A stretch of 64,000 nt of DNA, taken from assembly GCA_003150235.1 (NCBI GenBank), contig QAMW01000034.1, positions 1 through 64,000 of the forward strand, read 5' to 3'. The translations under genes and the position numbers were made by a program. How positions within the stretch are numbered: the first letter of the stretch is position 1; each line of letters opens with the position of its first letter. This document shows positions 17,915-26,705 of the stretch, in pieces. A model generated the notes under the pieces. That model ran no database searches and had not been told where the DNA came from. It saw nothing but the letters and a program-made list of their open reading frames with translations. Source of the stretch: Bacteroidales bacterium (lineage in GTDB: Bacteria > Bacteroidota > Bacteroidia > Bacteroidales > Muribaculaceae).

Positions 17915-18934
17915 ATGGGACTTTTCTCCTTTACAAAAGAAATAGCCATTGACCTCGGCACGGCGAATACGATCATCATCCACAATGACAAGATTGTAAT
18001 CGACGAACCGTCAATCGTGGCACTCGACACCAAGACCGGCAAGCTTATCGCAGTCGGCACCGAGGCGCAGCAGATGCAAGGCAAGGAGCCGGAAGGCATC
18101 CGCACCGTGCGACCGCTCCGCAAGGGCGTTATCGCCGACTTCAACGCCGCCGAGCTTATGATACGCGGTCTTATCAAGAAGGTGAGCACAAAAAGCAATT
18201 GGTTCTCCCCTTCCCTGCGCATGGTCGTGGGTATTCCCTCAGGCTCCACAGAAGTCGAGATTCGTGCCGTGCGCGACTCTTCGGAACATGCCGGAGGCCG
18301 TGACGTGTACATGATTTATGAGCCTATGGCTGCGGCACTCGGTATCGGGCTCGACGTGCAGGCACCGGAGGGCAACATGATTGTCGATATAGGCGGTGGC
18401 AGCTCCGAAATCGCGGTAATCTCCCTCGGAGGTATTGTCAGCAACAAGAGCATCCAGATTGCAGGCGACGACCTTACCGATGATATCCAGCAGCACATGC
18501 GCCGCGCTCATAATATAAAAGTAGGCGAGCGTACCGCTGAACTTATCAAGATGAATGTCGGGTCGGCACTTACCGAGCTTGAAAATCCGCCGGAAGATTA
18601 TATCGTGCATGGACCTAACCACATGACAGCCCTCCCGATGGAAGTGCCTGTAAGCTATCAGGAAATATCTCACTGCATCGAGAAGTCGATTTCAAAGATT
18701 GAGGCGGCTGTATTGAGTGCCCTTGAGCAGACACCCCCCGAACTGTATGCCGACATCGTGCGCAACGGTATCTGGCTTGCAGGCGGCGGTGCGCTTCTAC
18801 GCGGTCTTGACAAACGTCTTGTCGACAAAATCGGCATACCGTTCCATATCGCTGAAGACCCGCTCCTTGCAGTGGCTCGCGGTACAGGTGTCGCACTCAA
18901 GAACATCAACAAGTTCAAATTCCTCATACGGTAA
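17915..18934 (+). CDS. mreB: Rod shape-determining protein MreB
   Basis: A 339-aa actin-fold ATPase that polymerises on the inner membrane and guides lateral peptidoglycan synthesis. Recognised by the phosphate-1 loop 'IDLGTANTIIIHND', 'VVGIPSGSTEVEIRAVRDS', the phosphate-2 loop 'MIVDIGGGSSEIAVISLGG' and the adenosine loop 'IWLAGGGALLRGLD'. The N-terminal 'MGLFSFTKEIAIDLG' is the usual Bacteroidetes start. It heads the elongasome operon mreB-mreC-mreD-mrdA-rodA. Confidence 0.97.
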   Translation: MGLFSFTKEIAIDLGTANTIIIHNDKIVIDEPSIVALDTKTGKLIAVGTEAQQMQGKEPEGIRTVRPLRKGVIADFNAAELMIRGLIKKVSTKSNWFSPSLRMVVGIPSGSTEVEIRAVRDSSEHAGGRDVYMIYEPMAAALGIGLDVQAPEGNMIVDIGGGSSEIAVISLGGIVSNKSIQIAGDDLTDDIQQHMRRAHNIKVGERTAELIKMNVGSALTELENPPEDYIVHGPNHMTALPMEVPVSYQEISHCIEKSISKIEAAVLSALEQTPPELYADIVRNGIWLAGGGALLRGLDKRLVDKIGIPFHIAEDPLLAVARGTGVALKNINKFKFLIR

Positions 18935-18962
18935 TCCCGCTGTGGATTGCCGCTATTTCTCC

Positions 18963-18983
18963 GTGACCGGCTATGCCGGTCAC
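18963..18983 (+). promoter_or_regulatory. Perfect hairpin downstream of mreB
   Basis: GTGACCGGC and its exact complement enclose a 3-nt loop (TAT), 28 nt after the mreB stop. There is no U-tract. It is the first of two adjacent stem-loops in the mreB-mreC gap. Confidence 0.65.
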
Positions 18984-18990
18984 GATGCAG

Positions 18991-19030
18991 GAGGGTGTTG
19001 CAATTTTTGTAAAATTTCTGCAACATCCTC
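18991..19030 (+). promoter_or_regulatory. Second hairpin in the mreB-mreC gap
   Basis: A 12-bp stem (18991-19002 with 19019-19030, one G-U) encloses an AT-rich 16-nt loop that can pair further with itself. It ends 40 nt before the mreC ATG. Together with the preceding hairpin it may set the mreB:mreC expression ratio by partial termination or RNA processing. Confidence 0.6.
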
Positions 19031-19070
19031 TTACATCTCTGCTTAGTCATCATCCCCAAAACGGTAACAG

Positions 19071-19916
19071 ATGCGTAATCTGCTTGATTTTTTAATAAAG
19101 TACAGCAAGTGGTTCTTATTTATCATCTACGTGATTATAAGCTGCATGCTGCTTTTTAACAATAATCCGTATCAGCATTATATATACCTAACGTCGGCAA
19201 ACAAGGTGAGTTCGCTTGTGTTTAAGACTTCGGGTATGGTGACCTCATATTTCCATCTTCACGACATCAACGAGGACCTGCAGAGACAGAATGCCTCACT
19301 TGAATCGGAAGTAATCTGGCTTCGCAAGCAGCTTGCGCTCCGTCAGGAAGAAATCACCGCCGACTCTATCGCCCGCGATTCGTCGCTCCGGCAGTTTGAC
19401 TTCATACTTGCCCACGTGATAAGCAACAGTGTGTCGCGTGTCAACAATTATATCACGATAGAAAAAGGGCGACTCGATTCCGTCAAGCCGGAAATGGGTG
19501 TTGTCGACCAGAACGGAGTCGTCGGCATAGTCAATATAGTCGGTGACCGGTCGGCACGAGTCATATCGCTGCTCAATCCCGAGATGCGCCTGTCGTGCAA
19601 GGTCAAGGGACGGGAATATTTCGGCTCGCTTGTATGGGATGGCAAAAGTCCTCACGAAGCACTTCTTGAAGAGATGCCCCGTCATGAAAAATTCAAAAAG
19701 GGCGATACGATAGTGACCAGCGGATATTCCGCTGTATTTCCGGAAGGGATTCCGGTAGGCACCATCATCAGCCACGAGAAGGAACATGATGACAATTTCT
19801 ACGCACTACGTATTAAATTATTCACCGATTTCACCACGCTAAGCACCGTGAGGGTTATCCGTAACAACATGAAGGATGAACTTATGAGCATTCAGGCAGG
19901 CGAAGAAAATGATTGA
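19071..19916 (+). CDS. mreC: Rod shape-determining protein MreC
   Basis: A 281-aa bitopic protein. One N-terminal transmembrane helix (~13-32) is followed by a periplasmic coiled coil ('LQRQNASLESEVIWLRKQL', ~65-90) and a beta-rich MreC domain with 'NYITIEKGRLDSVKPEMGVVDQNGVVGIV' and 'VTSGYSAVFPEGIPVG'. MreC activates the PBP2-RodA pair in the elongasome. The gene sits between mreB and mreD in the expected order. Confidence 0.95.
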   Translation: MRNLLDFLIKYSKWFLFIIYVIISCMLLFNNNPYQHYIYLTSANKVSSLVFKTSGMVTSYFHLHDINEDLQRQNASLESEVIWLRKQLALRQEEITADSIARDSSLRQFDFILAHVISNSVSRVNNYITIEKGRLDSVKPEMGVVDQNGVVGIVNIVGDRSARVISLLNPEMRLSCKVKGREYFGSLVWDGKSPHEALLEEMPRHEKFKKGDTIVTSGYSAVFPEGIPVGTIISHEKEHDDNFYALRIKLFTDFTTLSTVRVIRNNMKDELMSIQAGEEND

Positions 19917-19928
19917 TACACAACCGCT

Positions 19929-20438
19929 ATGACAAAAACCATAATACAATTTTCGATACTGTTTATCGTGCTTGTGTTGTTACAGGCAATGGTGTTCAAC
20001 AACATCTGCCTGTTCAATGTGGCGGTACCGTTTGTATTCATCTATTTCATAGTGTATCTTCCACTGACCCTCTCGACCAACTGGGTACTCACACTTGCAT
20101 TTCTTGCCGGGCTGAGCGTCGACATATTTGCCAACACCCAGGGGATGAACGCACTCGCGTGTACCATAATCGCCATGTCACGTCACTCGATATTGCATTT
20201 CTATTTTCCGCGCGAAGACGAGCTTTCCATTCCGGAACCCTCAATTCGCTCTCTTGGGCAGGAAATATACATGAAGTATCTTTTCACGGTCGTACTTCTC
20301 TATTGCACCACGATATTTCTCATCGAGGCATTCTCGTTCTTTGACATCTGGCGGCTGTTGTTACGCATAGTCTGCAGCACCCTTCTTACATTCTTCCTCC
20401 TCTTAGGTCTTGACAGCGTGGTGTCGCGCCACGATTGA
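19929..20438 (+). CDS. mreD: Rod shape-determining protein MreD
   Basis: A 169-aa inner-membrane protein with about five hydrophobic helices, including the conserved 'FLAGLSVDIFANTQGMNAL' segment of MreD. It forms part of the elongasome with MreC and PBP2. It starts 12 bp after mreC and ends 16 bp before mrdA, so translation is probably coupled. Confidence 0.92.
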   Translation: MTKTIIQFSILFIVLVLLQAMVFNNICLFNVAVPFVFIYFIVYLPLTLSTNWVLTLAFLAGLSVDIFANTQGMNALACTIIAMSRHSILHFYFPREDELSIPEPSIRSLGQEIYMKYLFTVVLLYCTTIFLIEAFSFFDIWRLLLRIVCSTLLTFFLLLGLDSVVSRHD

Positions 20439-20454
20439 CCATACATTGTTTACT

Positions 20455-22320
20455 ATGAGAAAAGACTACAATCTTGAAAAACGTAAATATATAATAGGCG
20501 GCTTCATCGTAGTGATTGTCGTCATATACCTGATAAGGCTTTTCAACCTGCAGGTGATGGACGGCGACTACAAGATATTTGCCGACTCCAACGCGTTCAT
20601 GCGCAAGACGCTGTATCCTTCGCGCGGAATGATGCGTGACCGCAATGACAAACTGGTAGTGTATAACCAACCTGCCTACGATGTCATGATGATTCCGAAA
20701 AATGTACAGGAATTTGACACACTTGACTTCTGCCGCACACTCAACATCACCAAAGAACAGTTTTTGAAACGCATCGCCGACATGAAGGACAAGCGCCTTA
20801 ATCCCGGCTATTCGTCATATACACCCCAGAAACTCATAACCCATATCTCGGCACAGGACTATGGCAGGCTTCAGGAAAAACTTTACCGTTTCCCCGGCTT
20901 CTTCATACAGCAGCGAATACTTCGCCAATATATGTATTCAGCTGCGGCAAATGTGCTTGGCAACATCAGGGAGGTATCGCAGCGTGACATCGAACGCGAT
21001 AATTATTATGCCTCCGGAGACTATTGCGGCGACCTCGGCGTGGAAAAAAGCTATGAAGAATATCTGCGTGGGGAAAAAGGCGTTGAGATACTTATCCGCG
21101 ACGCTTACGGAAGAATCAAGGGAAAATACGATGACGGCGCCCATGATATTCCCCCGGTTTCGGGTCGTGACATCAAACTCAGTCTGGATATCGACCTTCA
21201 GATGTACGGTGAGCAGCTGATGCAAAATAAAATCGGTGCAATCGTAGCGATAGAGCCGTCAACCGGAGAGATACTTGCAATGGTGAGCAGCCCCACCTAC
21301 GACCCCAAACTACTTGTCGGCAGGGAGCGAGGCAGCAATTACAAGGAACTGGTAAATAATTTCTATAAACCGCTCTATGACCGCGCACTCATGGGTGCCT
21401 ACCCGCCCGGCTCCACATTCAAGCCGAGCCAGGGTCTTATATTGCGTCAGGAAGATATCATCTCGCTCACAACGGCATATCCCTGTTATCATGGATTTAT
21501 CAACGGCGGTCTACGGGTAGGATGTCACGGTCACGGGTCACCTATTGCCCTCAAACCGGCATTGCAGACTTCATGCAACGCATTTTTCTGCTGGGGACTG
21601 AAGGCAATGCTCGACGGCAAACGCGCCAAATACGGGTCGGCAGCCGAAGCATTTGAGGTCTGGAAACGTCATCTTGTGTCACTCGGATACGGCTACAAGC
21701 TTGGAGTAGACCTTCCGGGAGAAAGCCGTGGCTTCATCCCTAACGCACAATTTTATAACAAGATATATGGCGAGGGACGCTGGAGCGCAAACACCATCAT
21801 ATCCATAGCCATCGGACAAGGAGAGATACTTGCCACCCCTCTCCAGATAGCCAACCTGTGTGCGACAATCGCCAACAGAGGGTGGTTTATTACCCCACAT
21901 GTTGTCAAAGAGATACAAGACACAATACTTCCGAAAGAGCTTACCGAACGTCGAATCCCGACTATAGAGCGACAGCATTTCGAGGATGTAGCCGAAGGCA
22001 TGAGAATGGCGGTCACCGGGGGCACATGCCGGCTTGCCAATCTAAAAGATATCGAGGTGTGCGGAAAGACCGGTACGGCGCAGAACCCCCACGGTAAAGA
22101 CCATTCGGCGTTTATCGGTTTCGCCCCTTATCATGACCCGAAGATAGCCATCTGCGTTTATGTGGAAAATGCAGGTTTCGGAGCCACATACGGTGTGCCG
22201 ATAGGCTCGCTGATGATGGAAAAGTATCTGACGGGAGCCATTGCCCCCGAGCGGCAGTATCTCGAAGACAGGATGTTAGAATCAAATACGATTATAAGCA
22301 GTGGAGTCAAGAAACACTAA
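20455..22320 (+). CDS. mrdA: Penicillin-binding protein 2 (elongation transpeptidase)
   Basis: A 621-aa class B PBP from the ATG at 20455; a longer in-frame start at 20410 would overlap mreD and is not favoured. One N-terminal membrane helix (~10-30) precedes the PBP dimerisation domain ('YPSRGMMRDRNDKLVVYN', 'RYMYSAAANVLGNI' region). The transpeptidase domain carries the active-site S-x-x-K in 'YPPGSTFKP' (Ser near residue 319), S-x-N in 'TSCNAFF' and 'KTGTAQN'. It crosslinks lateral-wall peptidoglycan with RodA. Its 3' end overlaps the rodA start by 20 bp. Confidence 0.96.
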   Translation: MRKDYNLEKRKYIIGGFIVVIVVIYLIRLFNLQVMDGDYKIFADSNAFMRKTLYPSRGMMRDRNDKLVVYNQPAYDVMMIPKNVQEFDTLDFCRTLNITKEQFLKRIADMKDKRLNPGYSSYTPQKLITHISAQDYGRLQEKLYRFPGFFIQQRILRQYMYSAAANVLGNIREVSQRDIERDNYYASGDYCGDLGVEKSYEEYLRGEKGVEILIRDAYGRIKGKYDDGAHDIPPVSGRDIKLSLDIDLQMYGEQLMQNKIGAIVAIEPSTGEILAMVSSPTYDPKLLVGRERGSNYKELVNNFYKPLYDRALMGAYPPGSTFKPSQGLILRQEDIISLTTAYPCYHGFINGGLRVGCHGHGSPIALKPALQTSCNAFFCWGLKAMLDGKRAKYGSAAEAFEVWKRHLVSLGYGYKLGVDLPGESRGFIPNAQFYNKIYGEGRWSANTIISIAIGQGEILATPLQIANLCATIANRGWFITPHVVKEIQDTILPKELTERRIPTIERQHFEDVAEGMRMAVTGGTCRLANLKDIEVCGKTGTAQNPHGKDHSAFIGFAPYHDPKIAICVYVENAGFGATYGVPIGSLMMEKYLTGAIAPERQYLEDRMLESNTIISSGVKKH

Positions 22321-23767
22321 CACGTCAGTATTCCGTAGCCTTGACTGGGTGACGGTGATTATCTATCTCTTGCTTGTGGCAGGAGGTATTGTGTCGGTAT
22401 ATGCGGCAAGTTATGACTTTGACAATGCCTCCATTTTCTCTTTCGATGAATTTTCGGGGAAACAACTGCGATGGGTCGGACTGGCTCTGCTTGCCGGTGT
22501 GGTCATACTGCTGATAGACTTCCGTATCTACGAGGCGTATGCCTACCCCATTTACGGAGTGTTGATATTATTGCTGATCGTAACCATATTTGTCGCGCCT
22601 GACATAAAAGGCTCCCGCTCATGGCTTGTACTTGGTCCGATGAGTCTGCAACCGGCGGAATTTGCCAAGTTTGCCACCGCGCTTGCACTCGCCAAATTAT
22701 TTTCATCCTACAATTTCAATCTCAACGCCTCTCCGGTCAACTATCTGAAGGCTCTGCTCATAATAATGCTTCCGATCGGGCTGATTCTTGCCCAGAAAGA
22801 GACGGGGTCGGCACTCGCTTACATGGCTCTATTTTTCGTGCTTTACCGTGAGGGGATGAGCGGGCTCGTGCTTGCAGCAGCGTTATGTGCCGTGGTTTTC
22901 TTCGTGACAACGGTGAAATATACGGAGACCATGATTATGGGTATACCCTCCGGGGAGGTGTCGGTATTTATCATGATAGAGCTGCTCATCGTTGCCATGC
23001 TCGCGGTCTACTGCAAGCAGCTTGTCGGTGCGCGCAACGTGCTACTGTGGTTTCTTTCCACAGGTCTAATTGCATGGATACTCTCGCTTTGCAATGTCAC
23101 GATTCCCGGACTTGCGTTTTTCCTTCCGGTTATCGGCATAGCACTTGTCTATTGCCTGCTGCTCATGTTCAAAGGACCGGTCAAGCCATTGCTGATAACT
23201 GTCGGCGGCGCGGTTGCAGCGGTCATATTCCTCTTCTCAGTAAACAAGGTATTCAATGATGTGTTGCAACCCCATCAACAGCAACGTATAAAGGTGTCGC
23301 TCGGTATTGTTGAAGACCTGCGCGGTGCCGGATATAATGTCAACCAGTCAAAGATTGCCATCGGGTCCGGCGGTCTCTCCGGCAAGGGATTTCTTAACGG
23401 CACACAAACTAAGCTCAAATATGTGCCCGAACAACACACCGACTTCATTTTCTGCACCATCGGTGAAGAGGAAGGCTTCATCGGCACTACCGCCGTGTTG
23501 TTGCTATTCCTTGCGTTGATATTGAGGGTGCTGACAATAGCCGAGAGGCAGCCAACCATATTCGGCAGAGTATATGCTTATTGTGTGGCATCATTTTTCA
23601 TCTTCCATCTCGCAATAAATGTAGGCATGGTCATTGGATTATGTCCGGTAATCGGCATCCCCCTCCCGTTCCTGAGCTATGGCGGCTCTTCGTTATGGGG
23701 ATTCACCTTCCTGGTGTTTATCATGCTCCGCATTGACGCTGCGCGACGCGAACATCACAGCTATTGA
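22301..23767 (+). CDS. rodA: Peptidoglycan glycosyltransferase RodA (SEDS)
   Basis: A 488-aa polytopic SEDS protein that polymerises glycan strands with PBP2. Visible motifs are 'GSRSWLVLGPMSLQPAEFAKFATAL', 'PEQHTDFIFCTIGEEEGF' and 'PLPFLSYGGSSLWG'. It is longer than the ~370-420 residues usual in Proteobacteria because of extra hydrophobic sequence at ~195-300, a feature of Bacteroidetes RodA. The start is a GTG at 22301 inside the 3' end of mrdA, giving a 20-bp overlap and probable translational coupling. Confidence 0.94.
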   Translation: MESRNTNTSVFRSLDWVTVIIYLLLVAGGIVSVYAASYDFDNASIFSFDEFSGKQLRWVGLALLAGVVILLIDFRIYEAYAYPIYGVLILLLIVTIFVAPDIKGSRSWLVLGPMSLQPAEFAKFATALALAKLFSSYNFNLNASPVNYLKALLIIMLPIGLILAQKETGSALAYMALFFVLYREGMSGLVLAAALCAVVFFVTTVKYTETMIMGIPSGEVSVFIMIELLIVAMLAVYCKQLVGARNVLLWFLSTGLIAWILSLCNVTIPGLAFFLPVIGIALVYCLLLMFKGPVKPLLITVGGAVAAVIFLFSVNKVFNDVLQPHQQQRIKVSLGIVEDLRGAGYNVNQSKIAIGSGGLSGKGFLNGTQTKLKYVPEQHTDFIFCTIGEEEGFIGTTAVLLLFLALILRVLTIAERQPTIFGRVYAYCVASFFIFHLAINVGMVIGLCPVIGIPLPFLSYGGSSLWGFTFLVFIMLRIDAARREHHSY

Positions 23768-23774
23768 TGCCGGT

Positions 23775-23803
23775 AAGTCTTAATTTTATGTTAAAACTTT
23801 TTA
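23775..23803 (+). terminator. Possible terminator after rodA
   Basis: A 9-bp AT-rich stem with one mismatch (AAGTCTTAA/TTAAAACTT) is followed by a short T run. It is weak, but it sits at the end of the mre operon, just ahead of the next promoter. Confidence 0.35.
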
Positions 23804-23820
23804 TTTACCGACATTTGCTG

Positions 23821-23828
23821 TAACTTTG
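23821..23828 (+). promoter_or_regulatory. -7 box of the LysE-family gene
   Basis: TAACTTTG (TAnnTTTG) ends 17 nt before the ATG at 23846. Confidence 0.55.
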
Positions 23829-23845
23829 AATATAGAATATCGACC

Positions 23846-24490
23846 ATGGAATCGCTATTATACATAGTTATCCGCGGTATTGCCATAGGCATACTCATTT
23901 CGGCGCCAATGGGGCCGATAGGAATGTTATGTATTCAGCGCACCCTTAATAAAGGCAGATGGCCGGCTTTTTTCACCGGTATGGGCGCGGCGCTGAGCGA
24001 TCTCATCTACTGTCTTTTGACCGGTCTCGGGTTATCGTTTATAACCGATTTTATAGAGACCAATCAACTGCTTTTACAGATAATAGGCTCAATCGTGCTT
24101 GCCGCTTTCGCCTTCTATCTCTTCCGTAAGAATCCGGCACGTCAGTTGACCACTCCACAAGACTCACCCAATACCTATTGGAAAGATTTCGTGACAGGAT
24201 TCCTGCTCACATTCTCCAACCCGCTCATACTATTTTTTATAATCGGTCTGTTTGCCCGTTTCAATTTCCTTTTGCCCGAATTCCGCTACTATCACTATAT
24301 CTCCGGGTATATCGCAATATTCGGTGGCGCTATGCTCTGGTGGTTCACAATCACTTTTTTTGTCAACAAAGTGCGTTCCCATTTCAATGTGAGGTCACTT
24401 TGGCTTGTCAACCGAATAATAGGCGGCATATTGCTTATCATGGCGGCAATAGGATTTGTGATGGGTATTAAAGACTATATCTCCTTATAA
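23846..24490 (+). CDS. LysE family exporter
   Basis: A 214-aa inner-membrane protein with about six helices. The N-terminal 'GIAIGILISAPMGPIGMLCIQRTLNKGRWPAF' segment and 'SNPLILFFIIGLFARF' are typical of LysE/RhtB-type amino-acid exporters. The substrate is unknown. It is the first gene of a three-gene unit with the CBM9-like protein (2-bp gap) and the DUF4923 protein, ending at the terminator near 25893. Confidence 0.88.
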   Translation: MESLLYIVIRGIAIGILISAPMGPIGMLCIQRTLNKGRWPAFFTGMGAALSDLIYCLLTGLGLSFITDFIETNQLLLQIIGSIVLAAFAFYLFRKNPARQLTTPQDSPNTYWKDFVTGFLLTFSNPLILFFIIGLFARFNFLLPEFRYYHYISGYIAIFGGAMLWWFTITFFVNKVRSHFNVRSLWLVNRIIGGILLIMAAIGFVMGIKDYISL

Positions 24491-24492
24491 TA

Positions 24493-25164
24493 ATGACAAT
24501 GAACACTAATAATCCAACTCTCTATGTCCCGGCACTCGGAAACATCGTGCTCCCGGATGTAGACACCGTAATAAACTCACTTGAAGAAAATGGTGTCAGA
24601 CAGACAATCGATTCGCTCGGATGGAAAGAAAAATATCCGTATCATCCTTTGACAACATTCTCGATGGCTCATTCTGACACTACCCTGTTTATCGACTTTT
24701 TTGTGCGCAGCAATTACCTGCGCGCTGTCAATTTCAAGCCCAATACTCCCGTCTATGAAGATTCTTGTGTAGGCATGTGCATACAACCAGATGTCAACAA
24801 TCCTGCATACATTACATTAATGATAAACTGCATAGGCACAATAAGCGGAAAACTGCACGGTGCCGATGGTAGTGAAACTGTTATCCCGGAAGAAAAACTT
24901 TCCGCAATCACCTGTTACGCTTCATGTGGCAACCGCCCCTTCCGGGAGCTTGAAGGACTTTTCACCTGGAATATCCTCGCCGAGATACCCTTCTCCTTTC
25001 TCGGCATCGACACGCCGGAATTTCCGGTGAAAATGAAAGGCAACTTCTTCAAATGTGCATCCGGCACATCGCAGCCCCATTTCCTTTCATGGATGCCGAT
25101 AGACTCGCCCACGCCGCAATTTGAACGACCCGACTGTTTCGGCAATATAACCCTTGAACAATAA
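24493..25164 (+). CDS. Carbohydrate-binding family 9-like protein
   Basis: A 223-aa protein without a signal peptide. The central 'TTLFIDFFVRSNYLRAVNFKPNTPVYEDSCVGMCIQP', the 'YITLMINCIGTISG' strand pair and the C-terminal 'PQFERPDCFGNITLEQ' match the CBM9-like domain found in many Bacteroides proteins of unknown role. A cytoplasmic location is suggested by the missing signal, which is odd for a carbohydrate-binding fold. It follows the LysE-family gene by 2 bp. The second Met (24499) is an equally good start. Ligand unknown. Confidence 0.75.
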   Translation: MTMNTNNPTLYVPALGNIVLPDVDTVINSLEENGVRQTIDSLGWKEKYPYHPLTTFSMAHSDTTLFIDFFVRSNYLRAVNFKPNTPVYEDSCVGMCIQPDVNNPAYITLMINCIGTISGKLHGADGSETVIPEEKLSAITCYASCGNRPFRELEGLFTWNILAEIPFSFLGIDTPEFPVKMKGNFFKCASGTSQPHFLSWMPIDSPTPQFERPDCFGNITLEQ

Positions 25165-25185
25165 TTCCAAAACATATATCACAAT

Positions 25186-25863
25186 ATGAAAACAATCTAT
25201 TCCGTGCTTTTAGCATTAATATGTGCCTGCACTGTATCGGCACAGTCTTTTGACCTCAAAGATGTCCTTAAAGGTATAGGCGGGTCAAGCCAGTCATCTG
25301 AATCATCCGAATCCGGCAAAAGCGGCTCCGGCTTAGGCGATGTACTCGGTTCGGTTATAGGGAATGTGCTTGGCACAAGCAAAATCACTCCGGCTGACCT
25401 TACCGGTACATGGAACTATTCGGCACCTGCAGTAGCATTCAAAAGCGATGACCTGCTGAAAAAAGCCGGTGGTGCCGCTGCGTCGGCAACCATAGAGAGC
25501 AAAATTGCTCCTTATTACAAACGTGCCGGTCTGGACAAGATGGTGTTTACAGTCAATGCCGACAGCACATTCACAATGAAATTTAACCGCGGCTCACTTT
25601 CCGGCACACTCGCCCAAAGTGACCAGGAAGGATTCATGAAATTTCAGTTCAAGGCAATGGGCAAGATGAATGTCGGCAGTTTAAACGCGGCTGTAACGAA
25701 AGCGGGCAACCAGCTTTCAATCACCTTTGACATCTCGAAACTTATGAGTCTCGTAAATACAATCGCATCCATATCGGGCAACTCAACACTCAAAGGTGCA
25801 AATTCATTGCTGCAGAGCTACGACGGAATGCAGGCAGGCTTCCGGCTCAAAAAAGTCCAATGA
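25186..25863 (+). CDS. Exported DUF4923 family protein
   Basis: A 225-aa protein with a cleavable signal peptide (~1-19, ending 'CTVSAQ'). A Ser/Gly-rich linker (~30-60, 'SSQSSESSESGKSGSGLG') precedes a lipocalin-like beta domain starting 'ITPADLTGTWNYSAPAVAFKSDDLLKKAGGAA'. This combination matches DUF4923, a Bacteroidales periplasmic family of unknown function. It is the last gene of the LysE unit and ends at a strong terminator. Confidence 0.8.
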   Translation: MKTIYSVLLALICACTVSAQSFDLKDVLKGIGGSSQSSESSESGKSGSGLGDVLGSVIGNVLGTSKITPADLTGTWNYSAPAVAFKSDDLLKKAGGAAASATIESKIAPYYKRAGLDKMVFTVNADSTFTMKFNRGSLSGTLAQSDQEGFMKFQFKAMGKMNVGSLNAAVTKAGNQLSITFDISKLMSLVNTIASISGNSTLKGANSLLQSYDGMQAGFRLKKVQ

Positions 25864-25892
25864 ACCTTGTCATCTGTATATAAAACATCAGG

Positions 25893-25924
25893 CGCGGGAC
25901 AACACCATGTCCCGCGTTTTTTTA
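25893..25924 (+). terminator. Intrinsic terminator of the LysE-CBM9-DUF4923 unit
   Basis: A perfect 8-bp GC-rich stem (CGCGGGAC/GTCCCGCG) with an 8-nt loop is followed by seven T. Confidence 0.9.
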
Positions 25925-25966
25925 TTATATGATGTTAAAATAGACTGCATGGGACAATTATTTTAT

Positions 25967-25974
25967 TAAATTTG
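25967..25974 (+). promoter_or_regulatory. -7 box of the NlpC/P60 lipoprotein gene (possibly leaderless)
   Basis: TAAATTTG ends only 5 nt before the ATG at 25980, so the transcript would begin at or very near the start codon. The start is fixed by the need for an intact lipoprotein signal. Confidence 0.55.
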
Positions 25975-25979
25975 TAGCT

Positions 25980-26705
25980 ATGAGAAAGAGCAGTCACATC
26001 ATAAATTTCGTCCTAATAGTGCTTGCTTCCGCCATGTTAATGCTCAGCGGGTGTAAATCATCCAAATCGGCAGTAAAACATGATAAGCAGCCTGCTTATA
26101 TCGGAGGTCTCGCCTTCAATCCGGAACGATTGAAAGGAGAAGACAAGAGGATTGTCGAGGAAGCACTTACCTGGCTCGGTACACCATACCGTTACGGAGG
26201 CGCTGACTATTCAGGCACCGACTGCTCCGGACTGACCATGAAAGTGTATCTTAAAGCACTTGGGCTGACGATACCGCGCAATTCGGCGCAACAACAAAAA
26301 TTCTGCAAGTCAATAAAAAAAGGCGCGCTCACCACCGGAGACCTGCTATTCTTTGCTACAGGCAGGGATAAGAAAAAAGTGTCGCACGTCGGGCTGTATC
26401 TCGGTGACGGGCAATTTATCCATGCGTCTGCCAGTCGCGGAGTAATCATCAGCAACATCGATGAACGCTATTACGCCAACAATTACCATTCCTCCGGACA
26501 TGTGTCACGCAAGAGTGATAAGGGTCGGGAAAAATCCAAACGTCAGGAGGAGCGCAAAATGACACCGGCACCCGTAGCTGCACCTGTCACACCGGCTGCA
26601 AACGCAAAGCAAGAGCTACGACTTGAAACCGAACCTATTACCATTGAATTAGACGAGGTAATTGAGTCAAAAATCGATTCTATTTATTCGACATTTCTTG
26701 AATAA
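25980..26705 (+). CDS. NlpC/P60 family lipoprotein, cell-wall peptidase
   Basis: A 241-aa lipoprotein with lipobox 'LSGC' (Cys ~24). The NlpC/P60 (C40) domain has the catalytic Cys in 'DYSGTDCSGLTMK' (~residue 80), the His in 'VSHVGLYLGDGQFIHAS' and a downstream polar residue, as expected for a gamma-D-glutamyl-diaminopimelate or related endopeptidase. The tail beyond ~175 is a Lys/Arg-rich then Ala/Pro-rich extension without a recognised domain. Its 3' end overlaps the opposing C40 gene by 22 bp. Confidence 0.9.
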   Translation: MRKSSHIINFVLIVLASAMLMLSGCKSSKSAVKHDKQPAYIGGLAFNPERLKGEDKRIVEEALTWLGTPYRYGGADYSGTDCSGLTMKVYLKALGLTIPRNSAQQQKFCKSIKKGALTTGDLLFFATGRDKKKVSHVGLYLGDGQFIHASASRGVIISNIDERYYANNYHSSGHVSRKSDKGREKSKRQEERKMTPAPVAAPVTPAANAKQELRLETEPITIELDEVIESKIDSIYSTFLE

